This document shows positions 24,430 through 36,293 of a DNA stretch of 38,129 nt, piece after piece (position 1 is the first letter of the stretch; each line of letters starts with the position of its first letter). The stretch is from NCBI GenBank assembly GCA_003214815.1, contig QCLE01000017.1, positions 1 through 38,129 of the forward strand. Direction: 5' to 3'. Below the pieces are notes generated by a model. It did not search any database and was not told where the DNA came from. It saw only the letters and a list, made by a program, of their open reading frames with translations. Made by a program: the position numbers and the translations under genes. This DNA comes from Prochlorococcus sp. AG-412-J13 (GTDB lineage: Bacteria > Cyanobacteriota > Cyanobacteriia > PCC-6307 > Cyanobiaceae).

Positions 24430-27400
24430 ATGTTTACGCAGGTCCGCTCAGCAAACCGCAGAGTATCTCCTGTTGAGGATAACAAACACAAAGTTGTAAT
24501 AAAAGCTGTTTATGTTGTCCTTGAGCCACAATACCAAAATTCCTTAACGGAAGCTGCAAAGTCAATAAATAAGATGAATGGGCCAATAGGTATAGACCTT
24601 AGTGGCTACCTTATCGAAGAACTTAGAAATGAAAGTAATTTTGAAGATTTTAAAGAAGATATAGCTAATGCAGATATATTTGTTGCTTCACTAATTTTCA
24701 TCGAAGATCTTGCTCAAAAAGTTGTTGATGCAGTATCTCCACATAAAGATAAGCTTAAAGCATCAATTATTTTTCCCTCTATGCCAGAGGTAATGAGATT
24801 AAATAAGTTAGGTTCATTTAGTATGGCCCAACTTGGTCAATCTAAAAGTATTATTGGAGATTTAATAAAAAAGAAAAAAGAATCTGATGGAGCAAGTTTC
24901 CAAGATTCAATGTTGAAGTTATTAAACACACTACCTTCAATACTTAAATATCTACCAGTAGAAAAAGCTCAAGATGCTAGAACATTCATTCTGAGTTTTC
25001 AGTACTGGTTAGGTGGTACTACTGAGAACTTAAAAAACTTCTTGTTAATGATTTCTGAAAAGTATGCAGTTTCAGAGAACATAAAAGATCAAATAGAAGA
25101 ATTCAAAATTCAAGACCCTGAAACATTCCCAGATTTAGGAATTTGGCATCCTCTTGCGCCTTGCATGTTTGAAAGTCTTAAAGAATATCAAAATTGGGAT
25201 AATAATAGGAAAGATATAAATCCTAAAGATGACAAAACTCCAAGGATAGGTTTAGTGCTTCAAAGAAGTCATATAGTTACAGGAGATGATGCTCATTACG
25301 TTGCAGTAATTCAAGAATTGGAATATAGAGGTGCGAGAGTACTTCCTATCTTCTGTGGGGGTCTGGATTTTTCTAAACCAGTTAATGAATTTTATTATGA
25401 TTCCATAAATAAAGATCAACCTATAGTAGATGGAGTTGTATCTCTAACTGGATTTGCACTCGTTGGAGGCCCGGCAAGACAAGATCATCCCAGAGCTATT
25501 GAAGCTCTAAAAAGGCTAAACAGACCTTATATGGTCGCACTTCCATTAGTCTTCCAAACCACACAAGAATGGGAAGATAGTGATCTAGGGTTACACCCAG
25601 TTCAGGTAGCACTTCAGATTGCAATTCCAGAACTTGATGGTGCTATTGAACCTATTATTCTTTCAGGTCGTGATGATGCCACAGGTAAGGCGCATACTCT
25701 ACAAGATAGAGTTGATGTAATCGCTGAAAGAGCCATAAAATGGTCAACCTTAAGAGTAAAGCAAAGAAGGGATAAAAAATTAGCTATTACAGTATTTAGT
25801 TTTCCACCTGACAAAGGAAACGTTGGTACGGCAGCATACTTGAATGTTTTCGGTTCAATTTATAGGGTACTTCTTGAAATGAAATCGAAAGGATATCAAA
25901 TAGATGAACTTCCAAGTAATTCAAAAGAATTAATGGAAAGAGTAATTAACAACCCTGAAGCAATGGATGGTTCTCCGGAGTTAAATATTGCTCATAAGAT
26001 GTCAGTAAAAGAATACGAAGAGTTCACACCATATTCACAAAGACTTGAAGAGAATTGGGGTAAACCTCCTGGGAACCTAAATAGTGATGGACAAAATCTT
26101 CTAATCTATGGAAAACATTTTGGAAATGTTTTTATAGGAGTTCAACCTACATTCGGTTATGAAGGTGATCCAATGAGATTACTTTATTCAAGAAGTGCAA
26201 GTCCTCATCACGGTTTTGCTGCTTACTATACCTATGTAGAAAAAATCTGGGGGGCTGATGCTGTTCTTCATTTTGGAACGCACGGTTCACTTGAATTTAT
26301 GCCTGGGAAACAGATGGGCATGAGTGAAACATGCTATCCGGATTCTCTCATCGGATCATTACCTAATTTGTATTACTATGCTGCCAATAATCCTTCTGAA
26401 GCAACAATTGCGAAGAGAAGAGGGTATGCTTCAACCATTAGTTATTTAACTCCTCCAGCAGAAAATGCAGGGCTCTACAAAGGACTTAAAGAACTAAGTG
26501 AACTCGTTGGTTCCTATCAACAACTAAGAGAAAATAGTAGGGGTATACAAATTGTTAATGCAATAGTTGAGACTTCTAAACAATGTAACCTTGACAAAGA
26601 TGTTGAGCTCCCTTCAAAAGACATAGAAGAACTATCAATAGAGGAAAGAGATTTATTTGTTGGTAATGTCTATAAACAGTTGATGGAAATTGAAAGTAGA
26701 TTATTACCTTGCGGTCTTCATACTATTGGAGAAGCTCCAACAGCAGAAGAAGCTGTTGCAACACTTGTAAATATTGCATCACTAGAAAGAGAACAAGAGG
26801 GATTAAGATCTCTTCCTGGACTAATTGCAGAATCAATGGGTCTGACTATTGAACAAATATATGATGGTAATAATAAAGGTGAACTCAAATTTGTAGAGTT
26901 AAATGAAAAAATCATAAAGACAGCAAGAGAGTCGATTTTTGCGATGGTCAACTCTTTAAAAATTGTTAATGGCAGAGTTTATTTAGAAAAATCACTTCTT
27001 TCCAAACTTTTAGATTTACTTAAAGTATTTGGTCTTAATTTACCTACCCCTTGGTTAAGAATCTGCAGATTAAATGGATTTAATGAAGTTAACCAGAATG
27101 AATTAAATAAATTATTTGATTACTTACTTTTCTGTTTGGAACAGATCTGTGCAGACAAAGAAATGAATAGCCTCATTAAAGCATTAGATGGAAATTATGT
27201 TTTACCTGGACCAGGTGGAGATCCAATAAGAAATCCAGGTGTTTTGCCCAGTGGTAAAAATATACATGCACTTGATCCTCAATCAATCCCAACTACAGCA
27301 GCAGTAGCTGCAGCAAAGTCAGTTGTTGACAAATTAATTGAAAGACAAAAGGAAGAACAAGGGACCTGGCCTGAAACAATCGCTTGTGTTTTATGGGGTA

Positions 27401-28440
27401 CTGATAACATCAAAACTTATGGAGAATCACTTGCACAAATCTTATGGTTTGTTGGTGTTAAACCAAAACCAGATTCTGTTGGGAGAATCAACAAATTAGA
27501 ATTAATCCCTTTAGAAGAATTAGGAAGGCCAAGAATAGATGTAGTAGTTAACTGTTCAGGAGTATTTAGAGATCTATTTATCAATCAAATGGCATTAATA
27601 GATCAGGCAGTTAAGTTAGCGGCAGAGGCTGATGAACCTCTGGAATCAAATTTTGTAAGAAAACATTCATTAGAACAAGCAGAAAAAGAAGGTACTTCTA
27701 TCAGAGAAGCTTCAGCGAGAGTTTTCTCTAATGCAAGTGGAAGCTACAGTTCAAATGTTAATTTAGCCGTAGAAAATTCAACTTGGGAGGAAGAAAATGA
27801 ATTACAGGAAATGTATTTATCTCGCAAAACATATGCTTTTAATGCTGATAATCCAGGTGAAATGAATCAAAAAAGGGATGTTTTTGAGTCAGTAATGAAA
27901 ACAGCAGATGTTACATTTCAAAACCTTGATTCCTCAGAGATTTCCTTAACAGATGTAAGTCATTATTTTGATTCAGATCCAACCAAATTAATTAAAACAC
28001 TAAGAGATGACGGAAAAGAACCAAGTAGCTACATAGCAGATACTACCACTTCTAATGCTCAAGTCAGAACACTTGGAGAAACTATCAGATTAGACTCAAG
28101 GACTAAGCTTTTAAATCCAAAGTGGTATGAAGGTATGCTCAAATCTGGTTATGAAGGAGTTAGAGAACTTTCTAACAGACTAAATTACACTCTTGGTTGG
28201 AGTGCGACAAGTGGTCAAGTAGATAATTTTGTATATGAAGAAACTAATGAAACATTTATAAATGACGAAGAGATGAGGAAAAGATTAATGGATCTCAATC
28301 CTAATAGTTTTAGAAGAATTGTTGGCACTTTGCTAGAAGTTAATGGTAGAGGATATTGGGAAACTTCAGACGAAAATATAGAACAATTGAAAGAACTATA
28401 CCAAGAGGTAGAGGATAAAATCGAAGGTGTTAAAGAATAA
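24430..28440 (+). CDS. chlH: Magnesium chelatase subunit H
   Basis: ChlH is the large, porphyrin-binding catalytic subunit of Mg-chelatase, which with ChlI and ChlD inserts Mg2+ into protoporphyrin IX, the first committed chlorophyll step. The 1336-residue length is normal for cyanobacterial and plant ChlH. CobN/ChlH-type sequences are evident, including an N-terminal domain (DUF3479-like) followed by the segments [42 protein letters not shown] and [16 protein letters not shown], and the C-terminal [20 protein letters not shown] at 24430 fits. Product acts in the cytoplasm or attached to chloroplast-type membranes. It is divergent from dapB and convergent with folP, with only 8 bp between stops. 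Confidence 0.96.
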   Translation: MFTQVRSANRRVSPVEDNKHKVVIKAVYVVLEPQYQNSLTEAAKSINKMNGPIGIDLSGYLIEELRNESNFEDFKEDIANADIFVASLIFIEDLAQKVVDAVSPHKDKLKASIIFPSMPEVMRLNKLGSFSMAQLGQSKSIIGDLIKKKKESDGASFQDSMLKLLNTLPSILKYLPVEKAQDARTFILSFQYWLGGTTENLKNFLLMISEKYAVSENIKDQIEEFKIQDPETFPDLGIWHPLAPCMFESLKEYQNWDNNRKDINPKDDKTPRIGLVLQRSHIVTGDDAHYVAVIQELEYRGARVLPIFCGGLDFSKPVNEFYYDSINKDQPIVDGVVSLTGFALVGGPARQDHPRAIEALKRLNRPYMVALPLVFQTTQEWEDSDLGLHPVQVALQIAIPELDGAIEPIILSGRDDATGKAHTLQDRVDVIAERAIKWSTLRVKQRRDKKLAITVFSFPPDKGNVGTAAYLNVFGSIYRVLLEMKSKGYQIDELPSNSKELMERVINNPEAMDGSPELNIAHKMSVKEYEEFTPYSQRLEENWGKPPGNLNSDGQNLLIYGKHFGNVFIGVQPTFGYEGDPMRLLYSRSASPHHGFAAYYTYVEKIWGADAVLHFGTHGSLEFMPGKQMGMSETCYPDSLIGSLPNLYYYAANNPSEATIAKRRGYASTISYLTPPAENAGLYKGLKELSELVGSYQQLRENSRGIQIVNAIVETSKQCNLDKDVELPSKDIEELSIEERDLFVGNVYKQLMEIESRLLPCGLHTIGEAPTAEEAVATLVNIASLEREQEGLRSLPGLIAESMGLTIEQIYDGNNKGELKFVELNEKIIKTARESIFAMVNSLKIVNGRVYLEKSLLSKLLDLLKVFGLNLPTPWLRICRLNGFNEVNQNELNKLFDYLLFCLEQICADKEMNSLIKALDGNYVLPGPGGDPIRNPGVLPSGKNIHALDPQSIPTTAAVAAAKSVVDKLIERQKEEQGTWPETIACVLWGTDNIKTYGESLAQILWFVGVKPKPDSVGRINKLELIPLEELGRPRIDVVVNCSGVFRDLFINQMALIDQAVKLAAEADEPLESNFVRKHSLEQAEKEGTSIREASARVFSNASGSYSSNVNLAVENSTWEEENELQEMYLSRKTYAFNADNPGEMNQKRDVFESVMKTADVTFQNLDSSEISLTDVSHYFDSDPTKLIKTLRDDGKEPSSYIADTTTSNAQVRTLGETIRLDSRTKLLNPKWYEGMLKSGYEGVRELSNRLNYTLGWSATSGQVDNFVYEETNETFINDEEMRKRLMDLNPNSFRRIVGTLLEVNGRGYWETSDENIEQLKELYQEVEDKIEGVKE

Positions 28441-28448
28441 TAATCTTT

Positions 28449-29303
28449 TTATTTTCTGTAAATCCTATCAGCAACTTTCAGTATTTGATAATTTAGTTTT
28501 ACATTATGAACTCTCACAATATCAATATTAAATTGTGAACAAAGACAACTTATTGCAAGTGTTCCAATATCCCTTTCTTTTGGATTTTTCTCATTCAAAA
28601 TTTCCCCTATAAATCTTTTCCTTGATGCACCAATCAAAATTGGTAAGTTCCACTTTTTTAATACATCTAAATTTCTCAAGATTTCCAAATTATGAATAAT
28701 GTTCTTTGAAAAACCAATTCCAGGATCCACTATTATATTTCTTTCAGAGATATTTTTTTCTAAAGCATTTTTTATTAAATTATCAAGAGAGTACTTAACA
28801 TCACTCAATACATTCTCGTAACTAGAGAGTTGATTCATATTTTGACTATTACCACGACTATGAGTTATAACGAATGGGCAGTTGAATTTTGATACAACAT
28901 CCAAAATATCAATATCTCTTCTTCCTCCAGTAACATCATTTATCCAATTAGCTCCATATAAAAGAGCTTCATTAGCGACCTCAGAATTAAAAGTATCAAT
29001 AGAGATTAAAAGATTAGGATATTCAGATTTTATTAATTTCAGATATGGGATCAATCTTTTAATTTCTATACTAGAGCCAACTTCTTCAGCCCCAGGCCTT
29101 GTACTCTGGGCACCAAGATCAATAACATCCACACCATTACGCAAAAAATTATTAACTTGATCCAAAACTTTTTTTGAAGAGTTTAATTCTCCACCATCAC
29201 TAAATGAATCAGGAGTTAAATTAATAACCCCCATAATTGAAGTTTTTTGTCCCCAGCCTTTTGGCCATGGATCTTTCTTATTTATAATTTGCAATTCTTG
29301 CAA
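28449..29303 (-). CDS. folP: Dihydropteroate synthase
   Basis: FolP joins p-aminobenzoate to dihydropterin pyrophosphate in folate synthesis. The protein (284 residues) is a TIM barrel with the signatures [12 protein letters not shown] at 27-38 and [11 protein letters not shown] at 62-72 (the latter being the usual DIGAESTRPGA with substitutions), and PFVITHSRG and DPGIGFSKN later. Residue 27 is preceded by MGV, the normal start of strand 1. The start ATG at 29303 is 26 bp inside the upstream tpiA, so the two genes overlap and are likely coupled. The product supplies folate for, among others, Fmt. Confidence 0.94.
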   Translation of the reverse strand: MQELQIINKKDPWPKGWGQKTSIMGVINLTPDSFSDGGELNSSKKVLDQVNNFLRNGVDVIDLGAQSTRPGAEEVGSSIEIKRLIPYLKLIKSEYPNLLISIDTFNSEVANEALLYGANWINDVTGGRRDIDILDVVSKFNCPFVITHSRGNSQNMNQLSSYENVLSDVKYSLDNLIKNALEKNISERNIIVDPGIGFSKNIIHNLEILRNLDVLKKWNLPILIGASRKRFIGEILNEKNPKERDIGTLAISCLCSQFNIDIVRVHNVKLNYQILKVADRIYRK

Positions 29304-30003
29304 AACTATTTGGATCTAATGAGGCCCCTCCAACTAACACCCCATCTATATCACTCATTGACATTATTTCGTCAATATTATTAGGTTTGACAGATCCTCC
29401 ATATTGAATAATAACATCATCAAAACCTATTAATTTCCGAATCAAAGCACATATCTGATTCGCGTCCTTAGCCTCACATGTTTTACCTGTCCCAATAGCC
29501 CATATTGGTTCATAGGCAACAATTAAATTAGATGAATCTGTATTTTCTAATCCTTGTTCAACCTGTCTAGTAATAACTCTATCAGCTTCTCCTCTTTCTC
29601 TTTGTTCTAATGTTTCTCCAACGCAAACTATTGGAGTAAGTCCACTAGATTGAGCAAAAACTGCTCTTTTATTAATTTGTTCGTCACTTTCACTAAAATA
29701 CTTCCTTGGTTCACTGTGACCAACTATTGCATATGAGACACCATGTTCAAGAAGCATTTTTGGAGATATTTCTGCAGTAAATGCTCCTTCATCTTCCCAA
29801 TGAATATTTTGACTAGAAATATCTAAATAATCAAAATCAGAATGATCAGAAAAGGTTGAAATAGCTGTAAAAGGTGGCGCAATAATAACTTTACGATCAT
29901 CATTTATGTTTTTTATTAAAGGTATAAAATCTTTTAAATAAGACTTAGCCTCAGCACAAGTCATGTGCATTTTCCAATTACCAGCAATAACAGATTTTCT
30001 CAA
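29278..30003 (-). CDS. tpiA: Triosephosphate isomerase
   Basis: TpiA interconverts glyceraldehyde-3-phosphate and dihydroxyacetone phosphate in the Calvin cycle and glycolysis. All catalytic residues are present: K11 in GNWKMH, H96 in [10 protein letters not shown], and E165 in [13 protein letters not shown]; the phosphate-binding loop is followed by [10 protein letters not shown] and [10 protein letters not shown] near the C-terminus. The 241-residue length is normal. The end overlaps the folP start by 26 bp on the same strand. A 71-bp spacer with an AT-rich sequence separates it from the small S4-domain gene upstream. Expected to be cytoplasmic, constitutive and essential in this autotroph. 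Confidence 0.96.
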   Translation of the reverse strand: MRKSVIAGNWKMHMTCAEAKSYLKDFIPLIKNINDDRKVIIAPPFTAISTFSDHSDFDYLDISSQNIHWEDEGAFTAEISPKMLLEHGVSYAIVGHSEPRKYFSESDEQINKRAVFAQSSGLTPIVCVGETLEQRERGEADRVITRQVEQGLENTDSSNLIVAYEPIWAIGTGKTCEAKDANQICALIRKLIGFDDVIIQYGGSVKPNNIDEIMSMSDIDGVLVGGASLDPNSFARIANYK

Positions 30004-30055
30004 AATACTATCTCCAAGAAAATTATATTAATATAAATTGAGTTGAATAGGCTAA

Positions 30056-30232
30056 TTATTCAAAAATTAATTCATTTTTTAGAAATATAACTTTATCTCC
30101 CTTATTTAATTTTCTTCCTCTCCTAGTTTCTTTTACACCATTAACTTTTACAGAGCCAGATTTAATAAAAATTTTTGCTTCTCCACCAGAAGAGACCAAA
30201 TTTTTCCATTTTAAGAATTGATCCAATTTCAT
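30056..30232 (-). CDS. Small S4-domain RNA-binding protein (YaaA/YbcJ-like)
   Basis: The product, taken from the ATG at 30232, is 58 residues: MKLDQFLKWKNLVSSGGEAK, then KIFIKSGSVKVNGVKETRRGRKLNKGDKV-type sequence, the classic S4 RNA-binding fold. The frame could be extended to 30304, but that adds 24 residues without S4 similarity and would overlap the divergent ABC transporter start, so I reject it. Such stand-alone S4 proteins bind structured RNA, probably ribosomal. Related proteins act in ribosome quality control, but that role is not established here. It is on the minus strand between tpiA and the ABC transporter. Confidence 0.8.
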   Translation of the reverse strand: MKLDQFLKWKNLVSSGGEAKIFIKSGSVKVNGVKETRRGRKLNKGDKVIFLKNELIFE

Positions 30233-30288
30233 TTTTTTAAACCCATAGATATTGATAAAGTAGGATAAATAATTAAATATATAATATT

Positions 30289-31995
30289 TTGAAACTAATA
30301 CCACCAGTCAGACCATATTTAAATAGGTTTATAAAGGGTTTTATATGCATGCTTATTTATGTAGCTTGTTGGCCTTTGTTAGCTTATTTAGCAGGAAACT
30401 TAATTCCAGCAATTGGATCTGGTGATCTCTTAAAGGTTTCTAACATAATAGTTAAGTCTTTATTTGTATTTTTAGTTCAAAAAACTGCTCAATTTGGACA
30501 GGATGTATTCATCGCAAAACCATCTTTAGAAATTAGTGAAGTAATGAGAGGAAATTTATTTAGCAAAATTCAAAAAATAGAGATGAATTCTGTTGAAAAG
30601 ATTTCAGCAGGAGATATCACATATAGACTTACAGAAGATGCAGATAGGGTAAGCGAAGTTATTTATAAAACAGCTCAGGATACTATTCCATGCACCTTAC
30701 AATTAATTGCGGTAATAGTTTATATGTTTTATTTAGATTGGTCACTAACATTATCAACTTTTGTTTTAGCACCATTGATTATTCTTTCAGTTAATAGCTT
30801 TGGAAGAAGAGTTTTATTAGCATCTGAAAAAAGTCAAGAATCAACAAGTAATTTAGCAGGTTTAATAGGTGAATCTATAAATGGAATGTCGACGATAAGG
30901 TCTTTTGCTGCAGAAAATTGGATTGAGAATAGATTTTATAAAAGATTAAATGCTAATAAAAAAGCAAAATATAAAACATTAAAATTACTTGCATTTCAAC
31001 ATCCAGTTGTAGGATTTGTTGAAGCATTTGGAATATTAGCAATATTAGGTTTAGGCGCAGCAAGAATCAATTTAGACCTTTTAACAAGCGAAGAATTTAG
31101 TAGTTTTTTTGCTGCAATATTGATGCTTATTGATCCAATAAGCCATGTAAGTACAAATTTTAATGACTATAAACAGGCAGAAGCATCAATAAAAAGGTTG
31201 AAAAAAATAAATCTACAACCTATCGAAGATGATAAAGGAAATTTAACAAGGATATACAATATTGAAGGCAAAATAAGTTTTAAGAAAGTTAATTTCGCCT
31301 ACAAAAAAGATAATCAAGTTCTTAAAAATATCAATTTAGAAATTAAAAAAGGGGAAATCACTGCTTTCGTTGGAGCTTCTGGAGCTGGTAAAAGTACAAT
31401 GCTGGCAATGATATTAAAATTTATAACTCCAAATAATGGGGATATTTTTATTGATGATAAAAATCTAAAATTACTAAATACAAAAGATATTAGAAAAAAC
31501 ATTGCATTAGTACAACAACAGCCTTTTTTGTTTTCAGGAAAAATTATTGATGTTATAAGAATGGGGAGAAGTTTTACCAAAGAAGAAGTTATAGAATCAG
31601 CAAGAAAAGCAAACGCTCACAACTTCATTCAAAACCTTCCTGAGAGATATGAAACCAAGATAACTGAAAGAGGATCAAATTTCTCAGGTGGTCAGATCCA
31701 GAGGATAGCAATTGCAAGAGCAATACTTGGTAACCCATCAATTCTTCTTTTAGATGAGGCCACAAGTGCGTTAGATGCAGAATCAGAATCTGAAGTCCAA
31801 GAAGGACTTAATAGAGTAATGAAAGATAGAACAGTAATTGTAATTGCTCATAGATTAGCCACTACTCAAGAGGCAAATAAAATAGTTGTTTTCGATAAAG
31901 GCCAAATTATTGAAGTTGGAAAACATATTGACTTAATCAATAAACCAGGAATTTATAAAGAATTATGTGAAAAACAATTTATTAAAAAACTATAA
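30289..31995 (+). CDS. ABC half-exporter (MsbA/MDR type)
   Basis: The 568-residue protein fuses a six-helix membrane domain (about 15-290) to one nucleotide-binding domain. Walker A GASGAGKST is at 362-370, the Q-loop around 408-412 (VQQQPFLFSG), the signature FSGGQ at 465-469, Walker B LLLDE at 486-490, and the H-loop histidine at 521. Such half transporters act as homodimers to export lipids, peptides or drugs; the substrate is not readable here. I place the start at TTG 30289 because the residues after it (KLIPPVRPYLNRF) match typical ABC exporter N-termini, and the first in-frame ATG would cut the first helix. The next gene begins 31 bp downstream. Confidence 0.88.
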   Translation: MKLIPPVRPYLNRFIKGFICMLIYVACWPLLAYLAGNLIPAIGSGDLLKVSNIIVKSLFVFLVQKTAQFGQDVFIAKPSLEISEVMRGNLFSKIQKIEMNSVEKISAGDITYRLTEDADRVSEVIYKTAQDTIPCTLQLIAVIVYMFYLDWSLTLSTFVLAPLIILSVNSFGRRVLLASEKSQESTSNLAGLIGESINGMSTIRSFAAENWIENRFYKRLNANKKAKYKTLKLLAFQHPVVGFVEAFGILAILGLGAARINLDLLTSEEFSSFFAAILMLIDPISHVSTNFNDYKQAEASIKRLKKINLQPIEDDKGNLTRIYNIEGKISFKKVNFAYKKDNQVLKNINLEIKKGEITAFVGASGAGKSTMLAMILKFITPNNGDIFIDDKNLKLLNTKDIRKNIALVQQQPFLFSGKIIDVIRMGRSFTKEEVIESARKANAHNFIQNLPERYETKITERGSNFSGGQIQRIAIARAILGNPSILLLDEATSALDAESESEVQEGLNRVMKDRTVIVIAHRLATTQEANKIVVFDKGQIIEVGKHIDLINKPGIYKELCEKQFIKKL

Positions 31996-32026
31996 CTCTA
32001 TTTTATTTATTAATAAAGGTAAGTCC

Positions 32027-32242
32027 ATGAGCGAAAACACAAATGAAACTGAAAATCCAGTTTTAACATTTGAAGGTAAAAAATATTTAATAAATGAACT
32101 TTCTAATGAAATAAAAGAATCTATAAAAGTATTACAAATAGCTGAGACACAACTTAAGATGCATCAAGATACTGTCAAATTACTTTCAATTAGCCGAAAC
32201 TCATTAGCTAATCAATTAAGAGAAAAAATAAAAAAATTATAG
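32027..32242 (+). CDS. Small soluble protein, DUF6447-like (71 aa)
   Basis: From the ATG at 32027 the product has 71 residues: MSENTNETENPVLTFEGKKY followed by a helical segment with IKVLQIAETQLKMHQDTVKLLSISR and a basic end. A start 60 bp upstream (31967) is possible in frame but lies inside the ABC transporter gene and has no support; AAAGGT lies ahead of the chosen ATG as a ribosome-binding site. The FEGKKY... LQ-x-AE-QLKMHxD pattern is typical of a small helical family common in marine cyanobacteria, listed by me as DUF6447 from memory. Function unknown. Confidence 0.72.
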   Translation: MSENTNETENPVLTFEGKKYLINELSNEIKESIKVLQIAETQLKMHQDTVKLLSISRNSLANQLREKIKKL

Positions 32243-32249
32243 TAGAATT

Positions 32250-35200
32250 TTAAAAATTATGAATTTCTTGTAGAGAGTAAGCATCAATTTTATTACATTG
32301 CAAAGCTTTGATTGCTTTAATAGCTGCCTTTGCTCCAGGAATAGTTGTAAAAGTTGGAATATTATATTCTAGAGCGGCACGTCTTAAATAAGCGTCATCA
32401 TGAAGAGCCTGTGAGCCTATTGGAGTATTAATTATTAATTGAACAAGTCCCGAACGAATTAGGTCCTCAATATTTGGTCTACCTTCATGAACTTTTAGCA
32501 CTTCTTCAACTTGAATGCCTAAATTCATCAAATATGCAGCTGTACCTTTTGTTGCGATTAATTTAAATCCTAAAATCAAGAGTTCTCTAGCAACTTCCTC
32601 AAGATTTTTTTTATCTAAATCATTTGTAGACAAAAATGCCACTCCATCTGAAGGGACACCATTTCCTGCTGCCAATTCCGACTTGGCATAAGCAATTCCA
32701 AAATCTTTAGCTAAACCCATTACTTCTCCAGTAGATCTCATTTCAGGACCAAGTAATGTATCAGATCCAGGAAATCTTTTGAATGGTAAAACAGCCTCTT
32801 TTACTGCCTGATATTTAGGAGAAAATTCTTGTATGAAATTAACATCTTCTAATGTAAAACCTTGCATTAACTGAGTAGCTAATTTTGCAACTGGTTTACC
32901 TATGGCTTTTGAAACAAATGGGACTGTCCTTGATGCTCTCGGATTTGCTTCAAGAATATATAATTTATTTTCTTTACTATTTGAATTTGTCACTGCAAAT
33001 TGCAAATTAATTAAACCAACAACATTTAATCTTTGTGCAATTAATTTAGTCCAGTTCCTAACATTTTCTATTGTGGATGTTGAAAGAGAAATGGATGGTA
33101 AACAACAAGCTGAATCTCCTGAATGAATTCCTGCAGGTTCGACATGTTCCATTAGACCAGCAATTACAACCGAACCTTTTGAATCGCATAAAGCATCAAC
33201 ATCTATTTCAATAGCATTATTCAAATATTGATCAAGAAGGATTGGATGCTCAGGCGATACCTTAACTGCTTCAGAGATGTATCTTGATAATTCATTCTCA
33301 TCTTTAACAATTTCCATTGCCCTTCCTCCTAAAACATAAGAAGGTCTTACAACCAAGGGGAATCCTATTTTTTTTGCTACTATTTCTGCTTCATTTTGAT
33401 TACGTGCAATACCATTTAATGGTTGTCTAATACTTAATTCATCAAGTATTTTTGTAAATTCCTCTCTATCTTCTGCTAAATCGATAGATATTGGAGAAGT
33501 CCCAAGAATTTTTGATTCAGTTCTAAGCCCATCACTAGATTTAAGCCATTCAAATAAAGGTAATGATAATTTCAGTGGGGTTTGACCTCCAAATTGAACA
33601 ATCAAACCATAAGGATTTTCGGCTTCAATTATGTTGAGCACATCCTCCAAAGTTACAGGCTCAAAATATAAAATATCGCTAGTATCATAATCTGTTGATA
33701 CAGTTTCAGGGTTACTATTAACCATTATTGTTTTATAACCATTTGCAGAGGCTTGATATGATGCGTGACAACAACAGTAATCAAATTCTATTCCTTGACC
33801 AATTCTGTTTGGACCTCCTCCTAGAATCATAATTTTTTTTGATTTACTATTTTCTGAAATTTCGCTATCAAAAATTTGAGAATTAAGATTAATGAAATAT
33901 TCTTCGTAAGTTGAATAGTGATAGGGAGTTGAGGATGAGAATTCTGCTGAACAAGTATCAACAGTTTTATAAATAGGTATTATGTTAAGTTTTTTTCTAT
34001 ATCTTCTCACTTCAAAAAACTCAGAATTAGTTAACTTTGCTATCTGTTGATCTGAAAAGCCTAATTGTTTAGCACGTAACATCAAATCCCTATCAAGAGA
34101 AGAAAGTTTCTTATCTTTCAAAAAATCATTTTCAAAATTAAGGATATTACGTAATTTATCGATAAACCATAAATCTATATTTGTAACTTCTTGAATATAA
34201 GAATTAGTTTTCCCAAACTGCATAGCTTTTTTAACTAGGAGAATTCTTTCAGATGTAGGATTTCTTAAACTACTTTTAATATGACTCTCGTCTTTAAATT
34301 CATTTAGTGAATCACATTCCCATCCAAAAACATCTACTTCTAATGACCTTAATGCTTTCTGAAATGATTCTTCGAAAGAGCGACCTATTGCCATTGACTC
34401 ACCAACGGATTTCATGGCAGTGCTTAAAGTATTAGAAGAGCCTTTAAACTTTTCAAAGGCAAATCTTGGGATCTTAGTAACTACGTAATCAATTGACGGC
34501 TCAAAACATGCAGGTGTTTTTTTTGTAATATCATTAATAATCTCATCAAGTGTATAACCAACAGATAATAAAGCTGCAATCTTAGCTATAGGGAATCCAG
34601 TTGCTTTACTTGCCAAAGCAGATGATCTACTAACACGGGGATTCATTTCTATGATAATTACTTCTCCATTAGATGGATTTACTGCAAATTGAATATTACT
34701 CCCACCTGTTTCAACTCCTACCTCTCTAATAATTTTCAATGACAAATCCCTCAATCTCTGATACTCCTTATCTGTTAAAGTTTGAGCAGGAGCTACAGTA
34801 ATCGAATCTCCAGTGTGGACACCCATTGGGTCTAAATTTTCAATACTGCAAACTATTACTACATTGTCAGCAGTATCTCTCATTACCTCTAGTTCAAACT
34901 CCTTCCATCCAATAAGTGATTTTTCAATCAATATTTGATTACTTGGACTTTCCTCTAAACCTGATTTACATAACTCGACAAATTCTTCAAGATTAAAAGC
35001 AATTCCACCTCCTACACCACCTAATGTGAATGCAGGCCTTATTATAAGAGGATAGGAACTAATTTTTTTTGATACCTCTATAGCTTCACCCAGGTTAGAT
35101 GCAATACCAGACGGACAAACATTTACATTTATTTTCTCCATCGATTCTTTAAACAATTTTCTATCTTCAGCTTTATTAATAGCTCTTAAATCAGCTCCAA

Positions 35201-35546
35201 TTAATTCAATATTATTTTGTTTTAAAAAATCTGACTCTGATAATTTAACTGCAAGATTCAAAGCGGTTTGACCCCCCATAGTGGGAAGAATTGCATCAGG
35301 TTTTTCTCTTAAAATAATCTGAGAAACAATTTCGGGAGTCAATGGTTCAATATATGTTTTGCTTGCAATATCAGGATCAGTCATTATTGATGCTGGATTT
35401 GAATTTATCAAGACAATTTCATAACCAGCATTTCTTAATGCTTTGCAAGCTTGAGTGCCAGAGTAATCAAATTCGCATGCTTGTCCTATAACAATCGGTC
35501 CAGATCCTAGAATAAGAATTTTTTTAAGATCACCTCTTTGAGGCAT
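32250..35546 (-). CDS. carB: Carbamoyl-phosphate synthase, large subunit
   Basis: CarB makes carbamoyl phosphate from glutamine-derived ammonia, bicarbonate and two ATP, for arginine and pyrimidine synthesis. The 1098-residue chain begins with the usual [20 protein letters not shown] and contains two homologous ATP-grasp halves, as seen by repeated motifs: [15 protein letters not shown] and later [19 protein letters not shown], and the paired [26 protein letters not shown] and LINLQFAVT...[14 protein letters not shown] stretches. A C-terminal MGS-like allosteric domain ends the protein (about 960-1098). The start ATG at 35546 gives the expected N-terminus. The small subunit carA is not in this window, as in many cyanobacteria where they are unlinked. 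Confidence 0.96.
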   Translation of the reverse strand: MPQRGDLKKILILGSGPIVIGQACEFDYSGTQACKALRNAGYEIVLINSNPASIMTDPDIASKTYIEPLTPEIVSQIILREKPDAILPTMGGQTALNLAVKLSESDFLKQNNIELIGADLRAINKAEDRKLFKESMEKINVNVCPSGIASNLGEAIEVSKKISSYPLIIRPAFTLGGVGGGIAFNLEEFVELCKSGLEESPSNQILIEKSLIGWKEFELEVMRDTADNVVIVCSIENLDPMGVHTGDSITVAPAQTLTDKEYQRLRDLSLKIIREVGVETGGSNIQFAVNPSNGEVIIIEMNPRVSRSSALASKATGFPIAKIAALLSVGYTLDEIINDITKKTPACFEPSIDYVVTKIPRFAFEKFKGSSNTLSTAMKSVGESMAIGRSFEESFQKALRSLEVDVFGWECDSLNEFKDESHIKSSLRNPTSERILLVKKAMQFGKTNSYIQEVTNIDLWFIDKLRNILNFENDFLKDKKLSSLDRDLMLRAKQLGFSDQQIAKLTNSEFFEVRRYRKKLNIIPIYKTVDTCSAEFSSSTPYHYSTYEEYFINLNSQIFDSEISENSKSKKIMILGGGPNRIGQGIEFDYCCCHASYQASANGYKTIMVNSNPETVSTDYDTSDILYFEPVTLEDVLNIIEAENPYGLIVQFGGQTPLKLSLPLFEWLKSSDGLRTESKILGTSPISIDLAEDREEFTKILDELSIRQPLNGIARNQNEAEIVAKKIGFPLVVRPSYVLGGRAMEIVKDENELSRYISEAVKVSPEHPILLDQYLNNAIEIDVDALCDSKGSVVIAGLMEHVEPAGIHSGDSACCLPSISLSTSTIENVRNWTKLIAQRLNVVGLINLQFAVTNSNSKENKLYILEANPRASRTVPFVSKAIGKPVAKLATQLMQGFTLEDVNFIQEFSPKYQAVKEAVLPFKRFPGSDTLLGPEMRSTGEVMGLAKDFGIAYAKSELAAGNGVPSDGVAFLSTNDLDKKNLEEVARELLILGFKLIATKGTAAYLMNLGIQVEEVLKVHEGRPNIEDLIRSGLVQLIINTPIGSQALHDDAYLRRAALEYNIPTFTTIPGAKAAIKAIKALQCNKIDAYSLQEIHNF

Positions 35547-35606
35547 AATTTAAAACCTTCATTTATCTCATGCTACTTATAAATCATCAGATGTTAATCA
35601 AGTTAC

Positions 35607-35635
35607 TTGAAAAGCAACATTTGTTTCTATAGTAT
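35607..35635 (+). promoter_or_regulatory. Predicted promoter for DUF3318-rsfS-DUF1230-asparaginase unit
   Basis: TTGAAA at 35607-35612 is followed after 17 bp by TAGTAT at 35630-35635 (an overlapping TATAGT at 35628-35633 has 15 bp spacing). Predicted start of transcription is about 12-15 nt before the ATG at 35655, giving a short leader. The 108-bp spacer to divergent carB also holds the carB promoter. Support is by consensus match only. Confidence 0.45.
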
Positions 35636-35654
35636 TGGGAGAAATTAATTTTTT

Positions 35655-36293
35655 ATGAGCGAACTTCAGCGACTTAAAAGTCTGTTGCCTCCAGAGAATG
35701 AAAGTTGGGTATTTATTGAAGCTGCTGCAGCTATAGACCCACCTTTAATAACACTTGAGGAAATCGGTCGTGACGAAGTAGAAATTCAAATTGATTTAGA
35801 TGAATGGGATAACTTAGCTATTGATCATAGAAATCTATTATTTTGGCACGAGGTTGGGAAAATTCAAAATGATACAATTCCTAGAGATGGATGGGAAATG
35901 GCTGCTCTAGCGATAGGACTTGGAGGAGCGATAGGAGAGTTGTGGGTACAAGATGGTTTACTTTTATTACTTGCTCTTGGTTTATCAGGTTTTGCAGGAT
36001 ATAGATTATATTTAAAAAATAATTCTGAAAAAAAACTTCAAGATGCTATTTATGCAGATGAAAGAGCTATAGATCTTGCTTGTAGATTTGGATACAGCAT
36101 TCCAAATGCTTATAAAAGTCTTGGAGGAGCATTAAAGGAGTTAATAGATAAGACACGAAAAAAGAAAAAAAGAAGTTTTTTTGAAGATAGATTAGATGCC
36201 TTAAGAAAAAGTGCAGAAAAAGCAAGATCAGAATTATCTCAGCAAGAAGGATCAGAAAAATCAGTTTCAAGCGAAAATGTTTATGGACAATAA
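35655..36293 (+). CDS. DUF3318 family protein
   Basis: The 212-residue protein opens with MSELQRLKSLLPPENESW and a mixed hydrophilic N-terminal domain, in which the segment HRNLLFWHEVGKIQ is a family landmark. This is followed by two adjacent hydrophobic helices (about 81-115), then a charged, coiled-coil-like C-terminal tail (KKKKRSFFEDRLDALRKSAEKARSEL). This matches the cyanobacterial DUF3318 family, which has no known function. The WHE motif looks like a metalloprotease-type motif, but the second ligand motif is not seen, so I do not claim an activity. Its end overlaps the rsfS start by 11 bp, so the genes are coupled. Confidence 0.8.
   Translation: MSELQRLKSLLPPENESWVFIEAAAAIDPPLITLEEIGRDEVEIQIDLDEWDNLAIDHRNLLFWHEVGKIQNDTIPRDGWEMAALAIGLGGAIGELWVQDGLLLLLALGLSGFAGYRLYLKNNSEKKLQDAIYADERAIDLACRFGYSIPNAYKSLGGALKELIDKTRKKKKRSFFEDRLDALRKSAEKARSELSQQEGSEKSVSSENVYGQ

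Noticed and set aside
30233-30304. N-terminal extension of the S4 protein to 30304
   Set aside because: The extra 24 residues are not S4-like and would overlap the 5' end of the divergent ABC transporter. The ATG at 30232 fits the domain start.
35821-35880. FWHEV motif in the DUF3318 protein as a zinc metalloprotease site
   Set aside because: There is no HEXXH (the second histidine is absent: HEVGK) and no third-ligand motif was found, so no peptidase function is claimed.
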